Assembly: GCA_030685025.1 (NCBI GenBank)
Contig: JAUXWC010000024.1
Span: 1-63,760, forward strand
Origin: Rhodoferax sp.
GTDB lineage: Bacteria > Pseudomonadota > Gammaproteobacteria > Burkholderiales > Burkholderiaceae_C
Direction of reading: 5' to 3'
Length of the DNA stretch: 63,760 nucleotides
Positions 23,055-31,488 of this stretch are shown here, in pieces. The stretch's first letter is position 1. The number at the start of each line of letters is the position of its first letter. Made by a program: the position numbers and the translations under genes. The notes under the pieces were generated by a model, which searched no databases, was not told the DNA's origin, and worked only from the letters and a program-made list of their open reading frames with translations.

Positions 23055-24914
23055 ATGACCCGATCCATCAGCAACGAACCGGCGCTCCCTGAAGGCCACC
23101 TGTGCCTGGCTTCGCCAGCGCTGGGCAAACTGCTCAGTGATCGCGGGCGCGATCCGCACGCGCTGGTCCAAATTCTGCGTGAGATACAGGAGATCACCGA
23201 CTGGCTACCCCGCCCCCTGCTGGCCGAGCTGGCCCGCGAACTCAAGCTGAGCCTGGCGCATGTCGAGGGCGTGGTCGGCTTCTACCGCTTCCTCCACGCC
23301 CAGCCAGTGGGCCGCTACCGGGTGCTCTTCAGCGACAACGTGACCGACCACATGCTCGGCAGCGAAGCCTTGATGAGCGATCTGTGCCAGCGGCTCGGCG
23401 TCGTGCCGGGCCAGCTCGGTGCCGATGGCCTAACTACGGTGGGTCGCACCTCCTGCACCGGCCTGTGCGACCAGGGCCCGGCGCTGCTGATCAATCACCA
23501 GCATGTCATCACGCGGCTGGACGCACCACGGGTGGCGCACATGGCGGAGCTGATTCGCTCCGAAGTACCGGTGCCGCAGTGGCCAGCGGATTGGTTCAGG
23601 GTGGACGACAACATCCGACGCGCGGACGTGCTGCTGGGCATGCCCATGGCGAGCGGCACGGCGATTGCCGCGGCGCTCTTGCGCGGACCCCAGGGCACAC
23701 TTGACGATCTGAAGCGCTCCAATCTGCGCGGACGCGGCGGCGCGGGTTTTGCGACCGGCTTGAAGTGGGAGCTGTGCCGCGATGCCAGCATGGCGACGCC
23801 CGGCTCGACGCCCTACGTGGTGTGCAACGCCGACGAAGGCGAACCCGGCACGTTCAAGGACCGGGTGCTGCTGGCGCGCCATGCCGACGAGGTATTCGAG
23901 GGCATGGCCGTGGCCGCGCTGGTCATTGGCGCGCGCCATGGCCTGGTCTATCTGCGCGGCGAGTACCGCTTTTTGCTGGCGCACTTGCAGGCGGTGTTGC
24001 AACGCCGGCGCGGCCGGCAATTGCTGGGTTCGGCCATTCTGGGGCGCGTGGGATTCGATTTCGACATCGACATCCATGTCGGCGCTGGCGCCTATGTTTG
24101 CGGCGAGGAGTCGGCGCTGATTGAATCGCTCGAAGGCAAGCGCGGCACACCGCGCATCCGCCCGCCGTTTCCGGTCGAGCAGGGTTACCTGGGCCAGCCC
24201 ACCGTTGTGAACAACGTTGAGACCTATTGCGCAGCCAGTCACATCGCCCTGCGCGGCGGCGCATGGTGGGCGGGCATCGGCACCGCACAGTCAAGCGGCA
24301 CCAAGATCCACTGCGTTTCGGGCGACTGTGAGCGGCCCGGCCTGTACGAATACCCCTTTGGCACCCGCATTGGCCGCATTCTTGAGGACTGTGGCGCGCA
24401 CGACACCCAGGCGGTGCAGGTGGGTGGGCCGTCCGGGGTGTGCCTGTCGGCGTTCGAGTTCGGCCGGCGCATCGGTTTCGAAGACGTGCCCACCGCGGGC
24501 GCCTTCATGGTGTTCGACCGCAGCCGCGACATGTTCGAGGTGGCACGCAATTTCGCGCACTTCTTTGCGCATGAAAGCTGCGGCTTTTGCACACCGTGCC
24601 GGGTTGGCACCGAACTGGTGGTGCGCCGCCTGGACAAGCTGGCCGGCTCCGGTGCTGGCGGGCGCGGATCGAGCCACGACATGGACGTGCTGTTTGAACT
24701 TGACCGACTGTTACACGCCACCACCCATTGCGGACTCGGCGCCTCGGCCTGCAATCCCTTGCGTGACACCCTCATCAAGTTCCGTCCGGCCTACGAGCGG
24801 CACTTGCAGTCATTGCACTTCGGGCCTGGCTTCGATCTTGACGCCGAACTGTCGATCGCCCGTCGCATGACGGGTCGCGACGATCCGCTCGCCTACCTGG
24901 AGACGCCGCCATGA
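23055..24914 (+). CDS. hoxF: NAD-reducing hydrogenase diaphorase subunit HoxF
   Basis: A 619-residue subunit. Residues 1-165 are a NuoE-like domain fused in front. From about 190 the NuoF-like part has the NADH and FMN motifs LRGRGGAGFATGLKW, ESALIESLEGKRG and NNVETY, and the 4Fe-4S motif ESCGFCTPCRVG. HoxF carries the NAD+ and FMN site of the soluble bidirectional hydrogenase. In the N-terminal domain only Cys111, Cys134 and Cys138 are seen near the expected cluster, so a standard four-cysteine 2Fe-2S site is not complete. The last codons overlap hoxU by ATGA. Confidence 0.93.
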   Translation: MTRSISNEPALPEGHLCLASPALGKLLSDRGRDPHALVQILREIQEITDWLPRPLLAELARELKLSLAHVEGVVGFYRFLHAQPVGRYRVLFSDNVTDHMLGSEALMSDLCQRLGVVPGQLGADGLTTVGRTSCTGLCDQGPALLINHQHVITRLDAPRVAHMAELIRSEVPVPQWPADWFRVDDNIRRADVLLGMPMASGTAIAAALLRGPQGTLDDLKRSNLRGRGGAGFATGLKWELCRDASMATPGSTPYVVCNADEGEPGTFKDRVLLARHADEVFEGMAVAALVIGARHGLVYLRGEYRFLLAHLQAVLQRRRGRQLLGSAILGRVGFDFDIDIHVGAGAYVCGEESALIESLEGKRGTPRIRPPFPVEQGYLGQPTVVNNVETYCAASHIALRGGAWWAGIGTAQSSGTKIHCVSGDCERPGLYEYPFGTRIGRILEDCGAHDTQAVQVGGPSGVCLSAFEFGRRIGFEDVPTAGAFMVFDRSRDMFEVARNFAHFFAHESCGFCTPCRVGTELVVRRLDKLAGSGAGGRGSSHDMDVLFELDRLLHATTHCGLGASACNPLRDTLIKFRPAYERHLQSLHFGPGFDLDAELSIARRMTGRDDPLAYLETPP

Positions 24915-25645
24915 CGACCGCCGCGCCTGGCGCAGTGGGCAGCTTCTCGCTCGACGGCCAGGACGTGCCGTATCAAGCGGGCGACACCATCATGGCGGCC
25001 GCCACCCGGGCCGGCCACTACATCCCGCACCTGTGCTGGCACCCGGACTTTGCGCCGCACGGGTCGTGCCGTTTGTGCACGGTGAAGGTTGACGGCCGAG
25101 CCGGCGCCGCTTGCACCGTGCGGGCCGCCACCGGGCAGGCGGTGCAGAGCGACACCGCGGAGCTCAACGCGCAGCGCAAGACCTTGCTGCAAATGCTGTT
25201 TGTCGAGGGCAACCATTTCTGCCCGAGCTGCGAGAAAAGCGGCAACTGCCGACTACAGGCAACGGCCTACCAGATGGGCATGGAAGGGCCGCACTTCGAG
25301 GAGTTCTACCCCAATCGTCCGGTGGACGCCAGCCACCCCGATTTGCTGCTGGATTTCAACCGCTGCATCCTGTGTGAGTTGTGCGTGCGCGCCAGCGCTT
25401 TGGTGGACGGTAAGAACGTGTTTGCCATTGGTGGGCACGGCATCGGCACCCACCTGCTGGTCAACAGCGACAGCGGCCAGCTTGGCGACACCAACATGGC
25501 GCTGGCGGACCGGGCCGCGAGCATCTGCCCGGTGGGCGTGATCCTGCCCAAGCGGCGGGGCTTCGCGATCCCGATTGGTCAGCGCCAGTTTGATCTGGCG
25601 CCGATTTCGCAGCCGGCGCCGACCCGCGAAGACGGAGCAAGCTGA
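24911..25645 (+). CDS. hoxU: NAD-reducing hydrogenase diaphorase subunit HoxU
   Basis: A 244-residue NuoG-N-like iron-sulfur protein. The N-terminal 2Fe-2S ferredoxin domain has CWHPDFAPHGSCRLC and GAACTVRA. Next is the Cys3His-type 4Fe-4S region (HFCPSCEKSGNC), then two 4Fe-4S sites in NRCILCELCVRAS and the final ASICPVGVILPK. HoxU carries electrons between HoxF and the HoxYH hydrogenase module. Its stop overlaps the hoxY start (TGATG). Confidence 0.93.
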   Translation: MTTAAPGAVGSFSLDGQDVPYQAGDTIMAAATRAGHYIPHLCWHPDFAPHGSCRLCTVKVDGRAGAACTVRAATGQAVQSDTAELNAQRKTLLQMLFVEGNHFCPSCEKSGNCRLQATAYQMGMEGPHFEEFYPNRPVDASHPDLLLDFNRCILCELCVRASALVDGKNVFAIGGHGIGTHLLVNSDSGQLGDTNMALADRAASICPVGVILPKRRGFAIPIGQRQFDLAPISQPAPTREDGAS

Positions 25646-26196
25646 TGAGCGCAGCACCGCGCAAGCTCAAGCTGGCCACCGTCTCGCTGGCGGGCTGCTT
25701 TGGCTGCCACATGTCCTTTCTTGACATGGATGAGCGGCTGTTCGATTTGCTCGAACACATCGAGCTAGGCCACTCCCCTTTCACCGACATCAAGGAAATC
25801 GGTACGTGTGACATCGGTCTGATCGAGGGCGGCTTGTGCAATGCCGAAAATGTGACCGTGTTGCGCGCCATGCGCAGCCACTGCAAGACCCTGGTCGCGG
25901 TGGGCGCCTGCGCGATTACCGGCGGCCTGCCCGCGCAGCGCAATCGCTTTGACGTCGGCGTGATGCTGACCGAGGTCTACCGAACCCGACCCGGCCTGCG
26001 CGCCGGCAGCCTTATCCCCAACGACCCCGAGTTGCCCTTGCCGCTGAACCGCGTGCACCCCCTCCACGAGGTGGTGCAGGTGGACTACTTCTTGCCGGGT
26101 TGCCCGCCTTCGGCCGACGCCTTCTGGAGCTTCCTGACCGACCTGATGGCCGGGCGCACGCCGCATCTCGGCCACGGTGAGATGCGCTATGACTGA
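25645..26196 (+). CDS. hoxY: NAD-reducing hydrogenase small subunit HoxY
   Basis: A 183-residue small hydrogenase subunit. The cysteines for the proximal 4Fe-4S cluster lie in AGCFGCHMSFLDMDE, VGACAITGGLPAQRN and LPGCPPSADAFWSFL. It has no Tat signal and no distal-cluster domain, as expected for the soluble Hox type. It pairs with HoxH, whose gene starts 26 bases downstream. Confidence 0.93.
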   Translation: MSAAPRKLKLATVSLAGCFGCHMSFLDMDERLFDLLEHIELGHSPFTDIKEIGTCDIGLIEGGLCNAENVTVLRAMRSHCKTLVAVGACAITGGLPAQRNRFDVGVMLTEVYRTRPGLRAGSLIPNDPELPLPLNRVHPLHEVVQVDYFLPGCPPSADAFWSFLTDLMAGRTPHLGHGEMRYD

Positions 26197-26222
26197 GAAC
26201 CCGCGCGAGAACCAGGACGGCC

Positions 26223-27725
26223 ATGACGTTTGATCTCGAATCCGCCGCCCAACCACTAGGCCTGCGCCGCGTGGCGATTGACCCGCTGACACGCGTGGAA
26301 GGCCATGGCAAGGTCACGCTGCTGCTCGACGAGCACCAGCGGGTCCAGCAGGTACGCCTGCATATCGTCGAGTTTCGCGGTTTCGAGAAGTTCATCGAGG
26401 GCCGGCCCTACTGGGAAGTGCCGGTGATGGTGCAGCGCCTGTGCGGCATCTGTCCGGTGTCGCACCATCTGGCTGCCAGCAAGGCGCTCGATCTGGTGGT
26501 GGGGGCCACGCCGGTCACGCCCTCGGCCACCAAGCTGCGCCGGCTCATGCACTACGGCCAGGTGATGCAGAGCAACGCCTTGCATTTCTTCCACCTGTCC
26601 TCGCCTGACCTGCTGTTTGGCTTTGACTCCGAACTCAACCGGCGCAATATCGTTGGCGTGGCGCAAGCGCACCCCGACATCGCCAGGAAGGGCGTGCTGC
26701 TGCGCAAGTTTGGCCAGGAGGTGATCCGCGCCACCGCCGGCAAGCGCGTGCATGGCACCGGCTCGGTACCTGGCGGCATGAACAAACATGTCAGCCTGGA
26801 GGACCGCGCGCTGCTGCGCCGCGACGTGGCCCAGATGACCGCCTGGGCGCAAGACGCGGTGGCCATCGCCCGGCAGTTGCACGCACAAAATCCGGCCCTG
26901 TACGACACATTTGGCAGCGTCCCGGCCAATATGCTGTCGCTGGTGCGCGCGGACGGGGCGCTGGACCTGTACGACGGCAAGCTGCGCGCCCGCGATGCGG
27001 CCGGCCGCATCATCCTGGACGGGGCCAGCGACCAGACCTACCTTGACCTGATCGAAGAAGACGTCAAGCCCTGGACTTATATGAAGTTCCCCTACCTGCG
27101 CAGTCTCGGGCCGCAGCTCGGCTGGTACCGGGTCGGGCCGCTGGCGCGCATCCAGAACTGCGACTTCATCCCAAGCCCACTGGCTGAAGCCCAGCGCCGG
27201 GAGTTCCTGGCATGGGGGCGTGGTCAACCGATCCACGCCGCGCTGGCCTACCACTGGGCGCGCATGATCGAGGTGCTGCACTGCATGGAAGTCATCGCCG
27301 GGCTGCTGGACGACCCGGACATTCTGTCCGGCGAGCTGATGGCGTCGGGTCCGCGCCAAAGGGAAGGCATTGGCGTGATCGAGGCGCCGCGCGGCACCCT
27401 GATCCACCATTACGCAGTGGGCGACAACGACCTGGTGACGATGTGCAACCTGATCGTCGCCACCACCCACAACAACCAGGCCATGAACGAGTCGGTGCGC
27501 GCGGTGGCGCGCCAGTATCTGGACGGCAAGGAGATCACCGAGGGCCTGCTCAACCATATCGAAGTGGCGATCCGGGCCTACGATCCCTGCCTGTCCTGCG
27601 CCACCCATGCGCTGGGTCAGATGCCGCTGGACGTGGCGTTGCTCGGGCCGCGCGGCGAGTTGCTGGATCGCGTGCTGCGCGGCTCGGATGGGCACATGCG
27701 CCATGCGCTTGGGGGCCCGTGCTGA
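26223..27725 (+). CDS. hoxH: NAD-reducing hydrogenase large subunit HoxH
   Basis: A 500-residue NiFe large subunit. The N-terminal nickel motif is RLCGICPVSHH (Cys74, Cys77) and the C-terminal one is DPCLSCATH (Cys456, Cys459, His462). Maturation needs cleavage after His462, removing 38 residues. From memory this is longer than the roughly 24 residues removed in Cupriavidus HoxH. RVAIDPLTRVEGHGKV marks the N-terminus. The gene for the specific protease HoxW overlaps its end. Genes for metal-centre assembly (hyp) are not in this window. Confidence 0.94.
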   Translation: MTFDLESAAQPLGLRRVAIDPLTRVEGHGKVTLLLDEHQRVQQVRLHIVEFRGFEKFIEGRPYWEVPVMVQRLCGICPVSHHLAASKALDLVVGATPVTPSATKLRRLMHYGQVMQSNALHFFHLSSPDLLFGFDSELNRRNIVGVAQAHPDIARKGVLLRKFGQEVIRATAGKRVHGTGSVPGGMNKHVSLEDRALLRRDVAQMTAWAQDAVAIARQLHAQNPALYDTFGSVPANMLSLVRADGALDLYDGKLRARDAAGRIILDGASDQTYLDLIEEDVKPWTYMKFPYLRSLGPQLGWYRVGPLARIQNCDFIPSPLAEAQRREFLAWGRGQPIHAALAYHWARMIEVLHCMEVIAGLLDDPDILSGELMASGPRQREGIGVIEAPRGTLIHHYAVGDNDLVTMCNLIVATTHNNQAMNESVRAVARQYLDGKEITEGLLNHIEVAIRAYDPCLSCATHALGQMPLDVALLGPRGELLDRVLRGSDGHMRHALGGPC

Positions 27726-28333
27726 ACCTTGCCACGCCCGCCATCGCACCGCTGCTGGTGTTCGGCTGGGGCAACCCAAGCCGCGGCGACGACGCGCTCG
27801 GGCCGATGCTGCTTGAACAACTGGAAACCCGCTTGGCGGCCCAGCACTGGGTCGGCGTGCAATGCCTGACCGATTTCCAACTGCAAGTGGAGCACGCCCT
27901 TGACCTGGGCGGGCGTCAGCGCGTGTTGTTTGTTGATGCCAGTCTGCGTTGCGCCGCGCCGTTCGAGATCACCCGCCTGACGCCGGCGCGCGACCACAGC
28001 TTCACCAGCCATGCGATGTCGCCGCAGGCGGTGATGCAGGTGTTTCGCGAACTGCACGGACGCGCGCCGCCACCGTGCAACCTGCTGGCCATTCGTGGCG
28101 AACGCTTTGAGCTGGGCGAGCCCCCCACGGCGGTCGCCCTCGCGCATCTCACGCTGGCCCTGGCCGCTGCCCTACACTGGCTGGCAGCGCAAGCGCCAAC
28201 ACAGCAAGACGCCCGCGCGGATGGCAAAATCGAACTTGGCGGCGGGCCAACCCGCCAAAACACCCCTGATCAGTTGAGGACAGAGCGTCGCAACGCTCCG
28301 GTCTGTCCCGCGAAGCCTGAAATTGGAGACTAG
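27719..28333 (+). CDS. hoxW: Hydrogenase maturation protease HoxW
   Basis: A 204-residue HybD/HoxW-type endopeptidase that trims the HoxH C-terminus. The first nickel-sensing site is in LLVFGWGNPSRGDDALG and the second acidic residue in CLTDFQLQVEHALDL; HSFTSHAMSP supplies the later histidine. GTG at 27719 is used because it overlaps hoxH by seven bases and there is no ATG before the conserved motif. The family normally ends near residue 165. Here the last roughly 40 residues lack conservation, and the end is encoded by a dispersed palindromic repeat (28267-28311). Confidence 0.85.
   Translation: MLNLATPAIAPLLVFGWGNPSRGDDALGPMLLEQLETRLAAQHWVGVQCLTDFQLQVEHALDLGGRQRVLFVDASLRCAAPFEITRLTPARDHSFTSHAMSPQAVMQVFRELHGRAPPPCNLLAIRGERFELGEPPTAVALAHLTLALAAALHWLAAQAPTQQDARADGKIELGGGPTRQNTPDQLRTERRNAPVCPAKPEIGD
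28267..28311. repeat. Palindromic dispersed repeat, copy 1 (in hoxW 3' end)
   Basis: GATCAGTTGAGGACAGAG at the left and CGGTCTGTCCCGC at the right, with inverted arms GGACAGA (28278-28284) and TCTGTCC (28302-28308). The same ends occur at 45059-45110 with a different middle. It is read in frame as the tail of HoxW. Confidence 0.75.
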
Positions 28334-30058
28334 ATGACCTTGGGCGTCGGTATCGGCAGCGGCTCGGCACTTCTGTTGGAAGGCATTGACCAACTCGATG
28401 TCGGCCTGACCGTGTTCGATCACGAACTGGTCCTGGTGGCGGCCAACAGCCGTTTTCAGGCCATGCTGGGCTTTCCGGATGCCCTGTGCAAGCCGGGAGC
28501 GACCATGCAGGACGCGTTGCGCTACAACGCCACGCAAGGCGAATATGGCCCCGGCGATGTGGACGAACAAGTGCAGCAAAGGCTGGCACTGGCGCGCCAG
28601 TTCCTGCCACACCGTTTCGAGCGCCAGCGCCCCGACGGCACCATCATCGAGGTCTGCGGCCAACCGCTGCCCAGTGGTGGCATGGTCACCACCTATACCG
28701 ATGTCACCGTGGCCCGTCAGCGCGAACAGGCCCTGCGCGACCTCAGCGCCGAGCTGGAGCAACGAGTCGAGGCCCGCACCGCCGAACTGCGCGTGCGAGA
28801 ACAAGAATTGGCCAGCAAGGCGACCTTGCTGCAGTCCGTCGTCAGCAACGTGAACCAGGGTATCAGCTACATGAACGCTGATCTGGAGCTGGTCCTGTCC
28901 AATCAGCGGTTTCGCGAACTGCTGCAGTTGCCCGCGCAACTGTGCGAGCCCGGCACGCGATTTGCGGACCTTGCCCGCTTCAACGCCGAACGTGGTGAGT
29001 ACGGGCCAGGCGACATCGAGGAGATCGTGTGCAGCCGCGTGGACGTCGCGAAACGCTTCGTCGCGCACCACTTCGAGCGGACCCGGCCAGCCGACGGCCG
29101 CACACTAGAAATCATGGGTGTGCCCACGCCGGATGGCGGGATGGTCACCACCTACCTCGACATCACCGAACGCAAACAGGCGCAAAGCCGGCTGCACCTG
29201 CTCAACGACACACTGGAGCAGCGGGTCGAACAGCGCTCGGCGCAATTGCAGGCCGCGATGGCCATCGTGCAGCAGTCACAGGAACAATTGGCGCGCAGCG
29301 CCGCCAACGCGACGCTCAATACCCTGGCGGCCAGCGTGTCGCACGAGCTGGGCACGCCCTTGGGCAACAGCCTGATTGCGGCGACCACGCTCACGGACCA
29401 TGCCAGACGTTTCGAGGCGCTGGCCGAGGCCGGCCAGCTCAAGCGCTCCGACCTGACGGCATTTCTGCGTTCCATGCGCGAGGGCAGCGACTTGATCGAA
29501 CGCAGCCTGTACCGGTCGGTCGATCTGGTGAAGAACTTCAAGCAAGTCGCCGCCGACCAGGCCAGCGAGCAGCGTCGTGCCTTCGATCTCGCCGCAGTGG
29601 TGGGTGACGTGCTGAACACCCTCAGCCCAAGCTTGCGGCGGCAATCACACTCGGTGACATCGGCCATTGCTGACGGGATCAGGATGGACAGCTATCCAGG
29701 GGCGATTGGACAAGTGGTCATCAACCTGGTCAACAATGCCTACCTTCACGCGTTCGATGGCCGAGCCGACGGCCACGTGACCATCAGCGCACAGGCCAGC
29801 GAGGGCTTGGTGCACCTTCGGATTTCCGACAACGGCGTCGGCATGTCGCCAGCGCTGCTGGCGCAACTGTTTCAGCCCTTCTTCAGCACCAAGATCGGCC
29901 GCGGCGGCACCGGCCTGGGCATGACCATTGTGGACAACCTGGTCCACAAGGTACTGGGGGGCACCCTCAAGATCGATTCCAGCGTGGGTACTGGCACGAC
30001 GTTCGACATACGCCTGCCACTGGTCGCGCCGACCGGACCCGGGCGCGACGGCGCTTGA
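28334..30058 (+). CDS. PAS-domain sensor histidine kinase in the hox operon
   Basis: A 574-residue soluble kinase with no membrane helix. Two PAS_7-type domains repeat the pattern MLGFPDALCKPGATMQDALR ... NATQGEYGPGDV and FNAERGEYGPGDIEE (residues 15-130 and 180-290). A coiled coil is followed by a HisKA helix with SVSHELGTPLGN (phosphorylated His) and a HATPase_c with NLVNNAYLHAF, DNGVGMSP and GRGGTGLGMTIV. No receiver domain follows and no regulator gene is adjacent on this strand. The ATG at 28334 follows the hoxW TAG with no gap, so it should be in the hox transcript. It is not the HoxJ-type H2 sensor in architecture. The input signal is unknown. Confidence 0.88.
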   Translation: MTLGVGIGSGSALLLEGIDQLDVGLTVFDHELVLVAANSRFQAMLGFPDALCKPGATMQDALRYNATQGEYGPGDVDEQVQQRLALARQFLPHRFERQRPDGTIIEVCGQPLPSGGMVTTYTDVTVARQREQALRDLSAELEQRVEARTAELRVREQELASKATLLQSVVSNVNQGISYMNADLELVLSNQRFRELLQLPAQLCEPGTRFADLARFNAERGEYGPGDIEEIVCSRVDVAKRFVAHHFERTRPADGRTLEIMGVPTPDGGMVTTYLDITERKQAQSRLHLLNDTLEQRVEQRSAQLQAAMAIVQQSQEQLARSAANATLNTLAASVSHELGTPLGNSLIAATTLTDHARRFEALAEAGQLKRSDLTAFLRSMREGSDLIERSLYRSVDLVKNFKQVAADQASEQRRAFDLAAVVGDVLNTLSPSLRRQSHSVTSAIADGIRMDSYPGAIGQVVINLVNNAYLHAFDGRADGHVTISAQASEGLVHLRISDNGVGMSPALLAQLFQPFFSTKIGRGGTGLGMTIVDNLVHKVLGGTLKIDSSVGTGTTFDIRLPLVAPTGPGRDGA

Positions 30059-30084
30059 GTCGATGCCGGGCGCTCCCGCCCGCT

Positions 30085-30891
30085 TCAGCGTGGGGCCAAG
30101 CGTTCGAACCAGTTCAAGGAAGCGCGCAACGAGACGACTTCGCCCACGATGATCAGACAGGGCGACTTGAGGCCTTGCTCCTTGACCAACTCCGAGATCG
30201 TGTCCAAGGTTCCCACGACGACCCGCTGTTCGGCGGTGGTGCCCCTTTCGATCACCGCGGTCGGCATGTCCGCCGACTGCCCATGCGCCACCAGTTGGCG
30301 ACTGATCTCGGGCAAGGCACCCAGGCCCATGTAGATCACCACCGTCTGGCGCGGCTGCACCAGGTTGGCCCAATCCCAGTTGAGCGAGCCATCCTTGAGG
30401 TGGCCGGTGATGAACTTGCACGACTGCGCGTAATCACGGTGCGTCAGGGGAATGCCCGCGTAACAGGAAACACCCCCGGCCGCCGTGATACCGGGTACTA
30501 CCTCGAAGGGCACGCCCGCCTGCACCAAGACCTCGGCCTCTTCCGCTCCGCGTCCAAAAATGAAGGGGTCTCCGCCTTTGAGCCGTACCACCTGTTTGCC
30601 CTCGCGTGCCAAACGTACCAGCAGCAAATTGATGTCTTCTTGCGCCAGCGTGTGGCGGCTGTCTTGCTTGCCCACGTAGACGCGCTCGGCCTGCGCCCCC
30701 ACCATGTCGAGCACGCCAGCGCTGACCAGGTGGTCGTACACCACCGCATCGGCTTCACCCAACAAGGCCGCAGCACGCAAGGTGAGCAATTGCGGATCGC
30801 CCGGCCCGGCGCCGACCAGAAACACCCGACCCTCGCCGCAAGAGTTGCCATGGAAGGTGCGGGTTGCCGTGGCGGCAGGGGTTTGACGCAT
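30085..30891 (-). CDS. nirE: Uroporphyrinogen-III C-methyltransferase (NirE/CobA type)
   Basis: A 268-residue SAM-dependent enzyme that makes precorrin-2, the first step toward siroheme, cobalamin and heme d1. Motifs are VFLVGAGPGDPQLLTLRA, VVRLKGGDPFIFGRGAEE, and PGITAAGGVSCYAGIPLTHR. Its place divergent from nirC-F-DL-G-H-J and the FNR-type promoter favour the NirE role in heme d1 synthesis. The ATG 30891 begins MRQTPAATATRTF; longer in-frame starts would run into the promoter region. A class II FNR-type promoter is visible upstream. Confidence 0.88.
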   Translation of the reverse strand: MRQTPAATATRTFHGNSCGEGRVFLVGAGPGDPQLLTLRAAALLGEADAVVYDHLVSAGVLDMVGAQAERVYVGKQDSRHTLAQEDINLLLVRLAREGKQVVRLKGGDPFIFGRGAEEAEVLVQAGVPFEVVPGITAAGGVSCYAGIPLTHRDYAQSCKFITGHLKDGSLNWDWANLVQPRQTVVIYMGLGALPEISRQLVAHGQSADMPTAVIERGTTAEQRVVVGTLDTISELVKEQGLKSPCLIIVGEVVSLRASLNWFERLAPR

Positions 30892-30926
30892 GGTGAGGGT
30901 GCTTGGTGCCAAATGAACGTGCAGCG

Positions 30927-30932
30927 AATCTA
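30927..30932 (-). promoter_or_regulatory. Candidate -10 element of nirE
   Basis: TAGATT on the minus strand, centred 32 bases from the centre of the FNR-type box at 30955-30968. This is the spacing expected when the box lies at -41.5, so the pair forms a textbook class II FNR/DNR promoter. The predicted start of transcription is near 30920, giving a short leader. Confidence 0.55.
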
Positions 30933-30954
30933 GCCTGCGGACTACCGCAAAAAG

Positions 30955-30968
30955 TTGACTTGCATCAA
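30955..30968. promoter_or_regulatory. FNR/DNR-type box between nirE and nirC
   Basis: TTGACTTGCATCAA matches the TTGAY-N4-ATCAA consensus. A weaker half-conserved copy, TTGACTTGGCTCAA, lies at 30980-30993. The boxes would allow oxygen- or NO-responsive control of both divergent heme d1 transcripts. Confidence 0.65.
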
Positions 30969-31029
30969 CATATGCTGAATTGACTTGGCTCAAGACTGGC
31001 TTGGCAGCATTCCTGCGCGGGAAGCTTGG

Positions 31030-31035
31030 TATAAC
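31030..31035 (+). promoter_or_regulatory. Candidate extended -10 element of the nirC operon
   Basis: TGGTATAAC: an extended -10 (TGN) followed by TATAAC, 54 bases before the nirC ATG. Its spacing to the FNR-type boxes (46 and 71 bases between centres) is not a standard class II arrangement, so activator control of this start is less clear than for nirE. Confidence 0.4.
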
Positions 31036-31089
31036 CCGTTCCAACCCAACCGCAGACGGCTTCGGGATCACCTCGCACGTCGTTAACCG

Positions 31090-31488
31090 ATGAAATATTT
31101 GCTATCCCGCACGCTGCGGGCTGACCCATTCGCAACCGCCGCGAAGTGGCTGCTTGTTTGCCTGTCGTGTAGCGGCATGTGGTCGCAAGCGCTAGGACAG
31201 GTCCCCGGCATGGCGGTGACCAGCGCACCGGATGCCTCCCGGCGCGGCGAACTGGTCACGCTCGTACGGCAGGACTGCGGCTCCTGTCACGGGCTGACGC
31301 TCAAGGGTGGCCTGGGGCCCGCACTGCTGCCCGAGACGCTGAAGGACAAGCCCATGGACAGCCTCGCCGCGACCATCCTGCATGGGCGCCCAGGCACTGC
31401 CATGCCACCTTGGCGCCGCTTCGTCAATGAAGCCGAAGCCGAATGGATCGTCGTGAACTTGCAGAAAGGATTTCCCCGTGAACGTTAA
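31090..31488 (+). CDS. nirC: Periplasmic mono-heme cytochrome c, NirC-like
   Basis: A 132-residue cytochrome with a long signal peptide (hydrophobic WLLVCLSCSGMW, cleavage probably after ALG). One heme site, CGSCHG, follows, with the methionine ligand probably in HGRPGTAMPPW. NirC proteins are the electron carrier to cytochrome cd1 or to NirN in heme d1 maturation. It overlaps nirF by 11 bases, and its location at the head of the cluster supports the call. Confidence 0.82.
   Translation: MKYLLSRTLRADPFATAAKWLLVCLSCSGMWSQALGQVPGMAVTSAPDASRRGELVTLVRQDCGSCHGLTLKGGLGPALLPETLKDKPMDSLAATILHGRPGTAMPPWRRFVNEAEAEWIVVNLQKGFPRER

Noticed and set aside
26256-27779. Minus-strand frame of 507 codons opposite hoxH
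   Set aside because: hoxH carries all NiFe hydrogenase motifs; the reverse frame is an artefact of GC-rich codon use.
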